A stretch of 64,000 nt of DNA, from positions 174,582 through 238,581 of the forward strand of contig NZ_JACKTL010000008.1 in NCBI RefSeq assembly GCF_025822245.1, read 5' to 3'. Shown here in pieces: positions 60,976 through 64,000 of this stretch. The first letter of the stretch is position 1. Each line of letters begins with the position of its first letter. This DNA comes from Mycolicibacterium hodleri (lineage in GTDB: Bacteria > Actinomycetota > Actinomycetes > Mycobacteriales > Mycobacteriaceae). The notes beneath the pieces are model-generated. The model was not told the DNA's origin. It did no database searches and saw only the letters and a list, made by a program, of their open reading frames with translations. The position numbers were made by a program, and so were the translations under genes.

Positions 60976-61302
60976 ATGACGACTCACGTAGCGGATGACC
61001 GCGCGGAGTGGAGTTCCACGACGATCACCAGCTGGGTCACCCCACGGTTGGAACAGATCCTCAACCGCGCTGCTGAAATCGCCAACGAGAACGGATACAA
61101 CTACCTCGGGGACGAGCACGTGCTGTTGGCGATGCTGGAGATCGACAACACTCAGCTGCACCGGTCATGGACGGCAGAATCGCCGCCGCTAACCGATCTC
61201 CGGCGCCGAATCCTGGACTCATTGCCCCCGCAGCAAGCCGAACACATCGGCCCAAGCGAACCGGTCAAGGTTGAGACCAGGCGTGTCAGCCCCAACCTGT
61301 AG
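60976..61302 (+). CDS. Stand-alone Clp N-domain protein
   Basis: 108 residues from ATG 60976 (GGGGAAGG upstream). LEQILNRAAEIANENGYNYLGDEHVLLAMLEIDNT (residues 24-58) is the first half of a Clp repeat domain as in ClpC/ClpS-related proteins (A.xA...G...IGTEHLLLALL). The second half, PPLTDLRRRILDSLPP, is shortened. No ATPase domain follows. Lone Clp-N proteins such as mycobacterial ClpC2-like factors can bind substrates, arginine-phosphate-like ligands or antibiotics and protect ClpC1. That role is inference here. Paired with a small secreted protein gene. Confidence 0.78.
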   Translation: MTTHVADDRAEWSSTTITSWVTPRLEQILNRAAEIANENGYNYLGDEHVLLAMLEIDNTQLHRSWTAESPPLTDLRRRILDSLPPQQAEHIGPSEPVKVETRRVSPNL

Positions 61303-61314
61303 CTGTGTGCGTCT

Positions 61315-61357
61315 CGGGTGGGATCGGCGAACCGCTTACACCTACCGATCCCACCCG
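61315..61357. terminator. Strong hairpin, possible terminator
   Basis: CGGGTGGGATCGG (61315-61327) and its exact reverse complement (61345-61357) enclose a 17-base loop, starting 12 bases after the Clp-N gene stop. There is no T-run, but actinobacterial terminators often lack one. A regulatory palindrome is the alternative. Confidence 0.5.
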
Positions 61358-61408
61358 ATCCGCTAGAAACGAGCGACCCGACAAACCAATGCCCCACTCT
61401 CGCACTAT

Positions 61409-61451
61409 GTCTCGCTTCTAGAGGTTTGAGGGCGATCACATTTTGTCTCGC
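61409..61451 (+). repeat. 43-base intergenic repeat, copy F
   Basis: Begins GTCTCGCTTCTAGAGGTTTG and ends ACATTTTGTCTCGC; 36 bases between the two GTCTCGC blocks. It lies between the hairpin and the LysE gene. Confidence 0.8.
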
Positions 61452-61487
61452 TTCAAGCGCGGGACGATCCCTACTAGCGTGGATCTC

Positions 61488-62108
61488 ATGGAGTGGACGA
61501 CTTACGGCGCTTTCATGCTCTTTGTTTCGGTGATCATTCTGATTCCCGGTCCCGATGTCGCTGTGGCAGTCAAGAACGCGCTTGTGGGTGGGCGCCGCCA
61601 GGGCGTCGCCGCCGTCGTGGGTATTGGGATCGCCAGCCTGATGCAGAGCACCGCCGCGGTAACTGGGTTGTCGGTGCTGATCACGACTGCGGAGCCGGTG
61701 TTCCTGACCGTCAAATGGGTGGGCGCGGCATACCTGTGCTTCTTGGCGGCGCAGGCCTGGCGGAGCGCCTGGCGCGGCCGCTATCCCGACGTCGTTACCA
61801 ACGAAGAGGTGCGACCCGCTGTCGCTGTGGGGCTGCGCCAAGGGTTTCTCTGCAACATCACCAATCCCAAGATCCTCGCCTTCAACCTTGCAGTGTTTCC
61901 GCAATTTTTGGGAACCCACCCGACTCCGCTGACCGCCACCGTCTACGCGGTGAGCCTGCCCGCCTTGGGGTCGCTCTACCTGCTTGTATTGGTCGTCGGT
62001 GTTGATCGGGCGCGCGTGGTGTTCTCAAAGATTTCGGTGCGCCGGGCGATGGACACGATCACCGGGGCGACGCTTCTTGGCTTCGGGGCACGCCTCGCCA
62101 CCGAGTAA
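61488..62108 (+). CDS. LysE/RhtB-family exporter
   Basis: 206 residues from ATG 61488 (MEWTTYGAFML); the frame to 61443 runs into the repeat. Six helices. The family signature is present: ILIPGPDVAVAVKNALVGGRRQGVAAVVGIGIA (residues 18-50), and GLRQGFLCNITNPKILAFNLAVFPQF near 120-145 carries the second conserved NPK motif. Such proteins export amino acids or related metabolites by proton exchange. It is a lone gene between repeat copies F and G, without an adjacent LysG-type regulator. Confidence 0.93.
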   Translation: MEWTTYGAFMLFVSVIILIPGPDVAVAVKNALVGGRRQGVAAVVGIGIASLMQSTAAVTGLSVLITTAEPVFLTVKWVGAAYLCFLAAQAWRSAWRGRYPDVVTNEEVRPAVAVGLRQGFLCNITNPKILAFNLAVFPQFLGTHPTPLTATVYAVSLPALGSLYLLVLVVGVDRARVVFSKISVRRAMDTITGATLLGFGARLATE

Positions 62109-62121
62109 CCCGACGTTGTCC

Positions 62122-62221
62122 GTCTCAGATCTAGGGAAACGCGACAGCGTCGGCGGCCCACTCCTCCGCGACGTACTCCCAGGTCGCAGCGTCTCGTTTC
62201 CTGTCTCACACGGCGTGTCTC
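62122..62221 (+). repeat. Intergenic repeat, copy G with extra GTCTC blocks
   Basis: GTCTCAGATCTAGGGAAACGC at 62122 matches the left end of the repeat; the right end is scrambled. Further GTCTC blocks follow at 62191 (GTCTCGTTTCC), 62203 (GTCTCACACGG) and 62217 (GTCTCAC). It looks like a rearranged or nested copy at the end of the array. Confidence 0.6.
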
Positions 62222-62347
62222 ACATTCACAACAGCCTGTTCGATGCGAGTCGGTGCGAGACCGGAAATAGCGCCGAGGCGCTTCGGGACGACGTTCATCA
62301 CCGCCACGTTGCCCACGAACACACGGACAGCGACGGAACCGACCGCA

Positions 62348-62419
62348 TTCTCAAATTTTTGTCATTAATGACATCCAGATGACATTCCAATTGAGAACAT
62401 GACATCAAATTTGAGAACC
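62348..62419. repeat. IS-end-like multiple repeats (solo ends)
   Basis: Two tandem 20-base units (62380-62399 and 62400-62419) share TGACAT...TTGAGAAC at 15 of 20 positions; an inverted relative, TTCTCAAATTTTTGTCA, lies at 62348-62364, next to the perfect palindrome TGTCATTAATGACA (62360-62373). Multiple short TGACA...GAGAAC repeats at an end are typical of IS21-type elements. No transposase is present, so only ends remain. The rest of the 62222-62459 gap shows no gene. Confidence 0.5.
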
Positions 62420-62459
62420 TACAACCCAACGCGGCGACCAAAACCTGCCGGGCCTCACT

Positions 62460-62482
62460 CTTAGGACCGAAACAGTCCTAAG
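62460..62482. promoter_or_regulatory. WYL-regulator operator palindrome, copy 2
   Basis: CTTAGGAC-CGAAACA-GTCCTAAG, perfect 8-base arms with a 7-base spacer, 20 bases before the first DinB start. Core TAGGAC-CGA-N4-GTCCTA is identical to the site before the WYL gene at 21733-21753, spacing included. Confidence 0.7.
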
Positions 62483-62502
62483 CACCTGCCAGGCTCATAT
62501 CC

Positions 62503-63027
62503 GTGAACATCACCGCTCATCTCGCCGAGCAACTCGACTGGCACTGGACGCACCAGCTCCGCCCCCGGCTGGACGGCCTCACCGACGCCGAATACTTCTG
62601 GCAACCGGTACCGAACTGTTGGACGGTCCACCCGGACGGGACCGTCGACTTCGACTTCCCGCCGCCGCAGCCCGAACCCGTCACCACCATCGCGTGGCGG
62701 CTGGCCCACGTCATCGTCGGCGTGCTCGCGGTCCGCGCCCACTCCCACTTCGGCGGGCCGCCCGCGGCCTACGACACGTGGAGCTACGCCGCCACCGCGG
62801 ACGACGCACTGCGCCAGCTCGACGACGCCTACGCCGGCTGGAGCGCCGGGGTGCACGCCGTAAGCGCCGCCGACCTGGAGAAGCCGGTCGGACCAGCCGA
62901 GGGCCCGTGGGCCGACCGGCCGATGGTCGACCTGATCCTGCACGTCAACCGTGAAGTGATCCACCACGGCGCGGAGATCGCGTTGCTTCGAGACCTGTAC
63001 GCCCACACCACCGCCAAGGAGAACTGA
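62503..63027 (+). CDS. DinB-family protein (first of pair)
   Basis: 174 residues from GTG 62503. Four-helix DinB fold: LAEQLDWHWTHQLRPRLDGLTDAEYFWQPVPNCWTVHPDG at the N-terminus, TIAWRLAHVIVGVLAVRAHSHFGG (metal His near 70) and LILHVNREVIHHGAEIALLRDLY (His near 150 and 154). The Trp-rich start is typical of actinobacterial members of the mycothiol-dependent-enzyme-like group. It is two bases from the second DinB gene and sits behind a palindrome shared with the WYL regulator locus, so it is a probable WYL target. Confidence 0.88.
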   Translation: MNITAHLAEQLDWHWTHQLRPRLDGLTDAEYFWQPVPNCWTVHPDGTVDFDFPPPQPEPVTTIAWRLAHVIVGVLAVRAHSHFGGPPAAYDTWSYAATADDALRQLDDAYAGWSAGVHAVSAADLEKPVGPAEGPWADRPMVDLILHVNREVIHHGAEIALLRDLYAHTTAKEN

Positions 63028-63029
63028 CC

Positions 63030-63626
63030 ATGCCCGCCATGCCCGGCCCCGTCGTCGACGAGCGACAAGCACTGCGCGACTTCCTGTTTCAACAGCAGTA
63101 TGCATTCCACGCGATGGCGTTCGGCCTGACCGACGAGCAGGCGCGCTCGACGCCGTCGGTCAGCGCACTGTCGATCGGCGCGCTGATCAAGCACGCGACG
63201 GGCTGCCAGCGCGGCTGGATGGCGCGTGTCGCCACGGCACCCGACACACCACCGGCCGACGACCGTCCGATGCAACAACGTCGGGAGGAGTTCGTCGACG
63301 AATTCACGATGCGGCCCGACGAGACCCTGGCGTCGCTCCTGGAGTCGTTCGCCGCGCAGAACGCCGAGACGCTGGGCCTCGTCGAGACCGCGGACCTGGA
63401 CGCGGCGGTGCCCGTCCCGCGCGACGCACCGTGGTTCCCCAAGGACGTCGACGCGTGGTCGGTGCGGTGGGTGTTCTTCCACATGATGGAGGAATTGGCG
63501 CGGCACGCCGGGCAGGGCGACGTCATCCGGGAGAGCATCGACGGGGCCACGATGTACGAGCTGGTGGCCGGCCTCGAAGGGTGGCCGGCGACCGATTGGC
63601 TCACACCGTTCACACCGAAGAAGTAA
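63030..63626 (+). CDS. DinB-family (DUF664) protein (second of pair)
   Basis: 198 residues from ATG 63030. DUF664-type DinB: DERQALRDFLFQQQYAFHAMAFGLTDEQARSTPSVSALSIGALIKHATGCQRGWM, with metal His near 50, and WVFFHMMEELARHAGQGDVIRESIDGATMYEL near 150-180 giving the HxxxxxxxH pair. It resembles the DUF664 protein at 53318-53929 in the C-terminal half. It is cotranscribed with the first DinB gene and likely has a related thiol-transfer or stress role; no substrate is visible. Confidence 0.88.
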   Translation: MPAMPGPVVDERQALRDFLFQQQYAFHAMAFGLTDEQARSTPSVSALSIGALIKHATGCQRGWMARVATAPDTPPADDRPMQQRREEFVDEFTMRPDETLASLLESFAAQNAETLGLVETADLDAAVPVPRDAPWFPKDVDAWSVRWVFFHMMEELARHAGQGDVIRESIDGATMYELVAGLEGWPATDWLTPFTPKK

Positions 63627-63716
63627 GCCAATCTCGATTGATTTCGTTCCGGGGCGGGTAACAGCCTCTCAGGTCCTCATTGGGGAGAAGTCATCTACAC
63701 AGAATCGAGTCCACAA

Positions 63717-64000
63717 ATGACCGCCGTTCGCAGTTCCCTTCGTTTCCGTGCCGCTGCAGGTATCGCGGCTGCGTTCGCGGTAGGCACGCTCACCGTGGCG
63801 TGCGGCGGCAGCGGTAGTGGATCCGACTCCAGCACCTCCAGCACGACGGAGACCACCACCACGACCACCGTGTCGACGGCTCCGTCGGAGACGACGATGG
63901 CGCCGACCACCTCGGGTGCGCCCGGTGCGGGCGCCGGCGAAGGCGGAGCCTCGGCTACCGCACCCGGCGCCGGCGCAGGCGCGGGCCCCGGCGGAGCGTC
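63717..64000 (+). CDS. Putative lipoprotein with Thr/Ala/Gly-rich linker (partial)
   Basis: Starts at ATG 63717 and runs off the window after 94 codons. The N-terminus has basic residues (SSLRFRAAAG), a hydrophobic stretch (IAAAFAVGTLTVACGG) and the lipobox TVAC with Cys as anchor. Then follows a low-complexity linker of Ser/Thr and Ala/Gly/Pro (TETTTTTTVST, GAPGAGAGEGG). The functional domain lies outside the window. A GGGGAGAAG stretch 25 bases upstream is too far for a normal ribosome site. Confidence 0.7.
   Translation, partial: MTAVRSSLRFRAAAGIAAAFAVGTLTVACGGSGSGSDSSTSSTTETTTTTTVSTAPSETTMAPTTSGAPGAGAGEGGASATAPGAGAGAGPGGA

Noticed and set aside
1..64000. tRNA, rRNA, CRISPR array, intact transposase or integrase
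   Set aside because: Reading through the window showed no tRNA-like CCA-ended cloverleaf, rRNA signature, regular spacer array or complete recombinase gene; a tRNA could be missed by eye.

Overview
The window is high-GC actinobacterial DNA, most likely from an environmental member of the Mycobacteriaceae (Mycolicibacterium-like). The evidence is an Emb-type arabinosyltransferase, a close GlfT2-type galactofuranosyltransferase, a GT87 polyprenol-phosphate sugar transferase, an alpha-mannosidase/FabD2-like/ROK trio arranged as in Mycobacterium tuberculosis (recalled, not searched), an MraY very like the mycobacterial enzyme, and many GTG starts with 4-base stop/start overlaps. I saw no rRNA, tRNA, CRISPR array or intact transposase.

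Layout. 0-1.8 kb: the end of a sugar ABC-transporter ATPase and a DUF4032 kinase-like protein. 1.8-15 kb: an aromatic-type catabolic region with P450 plus ferredoxin, a TetR regulator, a first module (two-domain extradiol-type dioxygenase, FAH-family hydrolase, acyl-CoA ligase, FAD monooxygenase), a PucR-type regulator, and a second module (FAH hydrolase, single-domain extradiol-type dioxygenase, FAD monooxygenase). Three copies of one palindromic motif link the P450 promoter with the TetR/dioxygenase promoter. Two gene relics, SRPBCC-like and an internally deleted P450, lie between the modules. 15-26.5 kb: ROK kinase, FabD2-like protein, GH38 alpha-mannosidase, WYL regulator, DUF1254 protein, esterase, metallo-beta-lactamase-fold hydrolase and XRE regulator. 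26.5-31 kb: a polar amino-acid ABC importer in one operon with a class V PLP enzyme fused to a YheO/DauR-like regulatory half.

31-46 kb is mixed: secreted and membrane proteins (one a 1056-residue beta-propeller surface protein), a class C beta-lactamase-fold hydrolase, an orphan MraY, a HicB-like protein beside a long hairpin repeat, a truncated aldo/keto reductase, an SDR/TetR pair, an LysR/SDR pair and a nucleotidyltransferase. 46-56 kb carries cell-envelope glycosyltransferase paralogs (Emb, GT87, GlfT2). The first two each sit behind a near-identical TetR-type operator, one with an intact TetR gene and one with a broken TetR relic.

52-62.3 kb is built like a cassette array. Seven copies of a roughly 43-base intergenic repeat, all in the same orientation whatever the gene strand, separate single genes or small gene groups: HAD phosphatase/DinB, GlfT2 paralog, methyltransferase, an ArsR-SnoaL-GntR-TSUP group, a secreted peptide plus a Clp-N-domain protein, and a LysE exporter. 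The last repeat is followed by IS-end-like sequences. At 62.5 kb two DinB-family genes lie behind a palindrome that matches the one in front of the WYL regulator 40 kb away. The window ends inside a lipoprotein gene.

All functions are inferred from motifs and family resemblance read by eye. No database search or computation was run.
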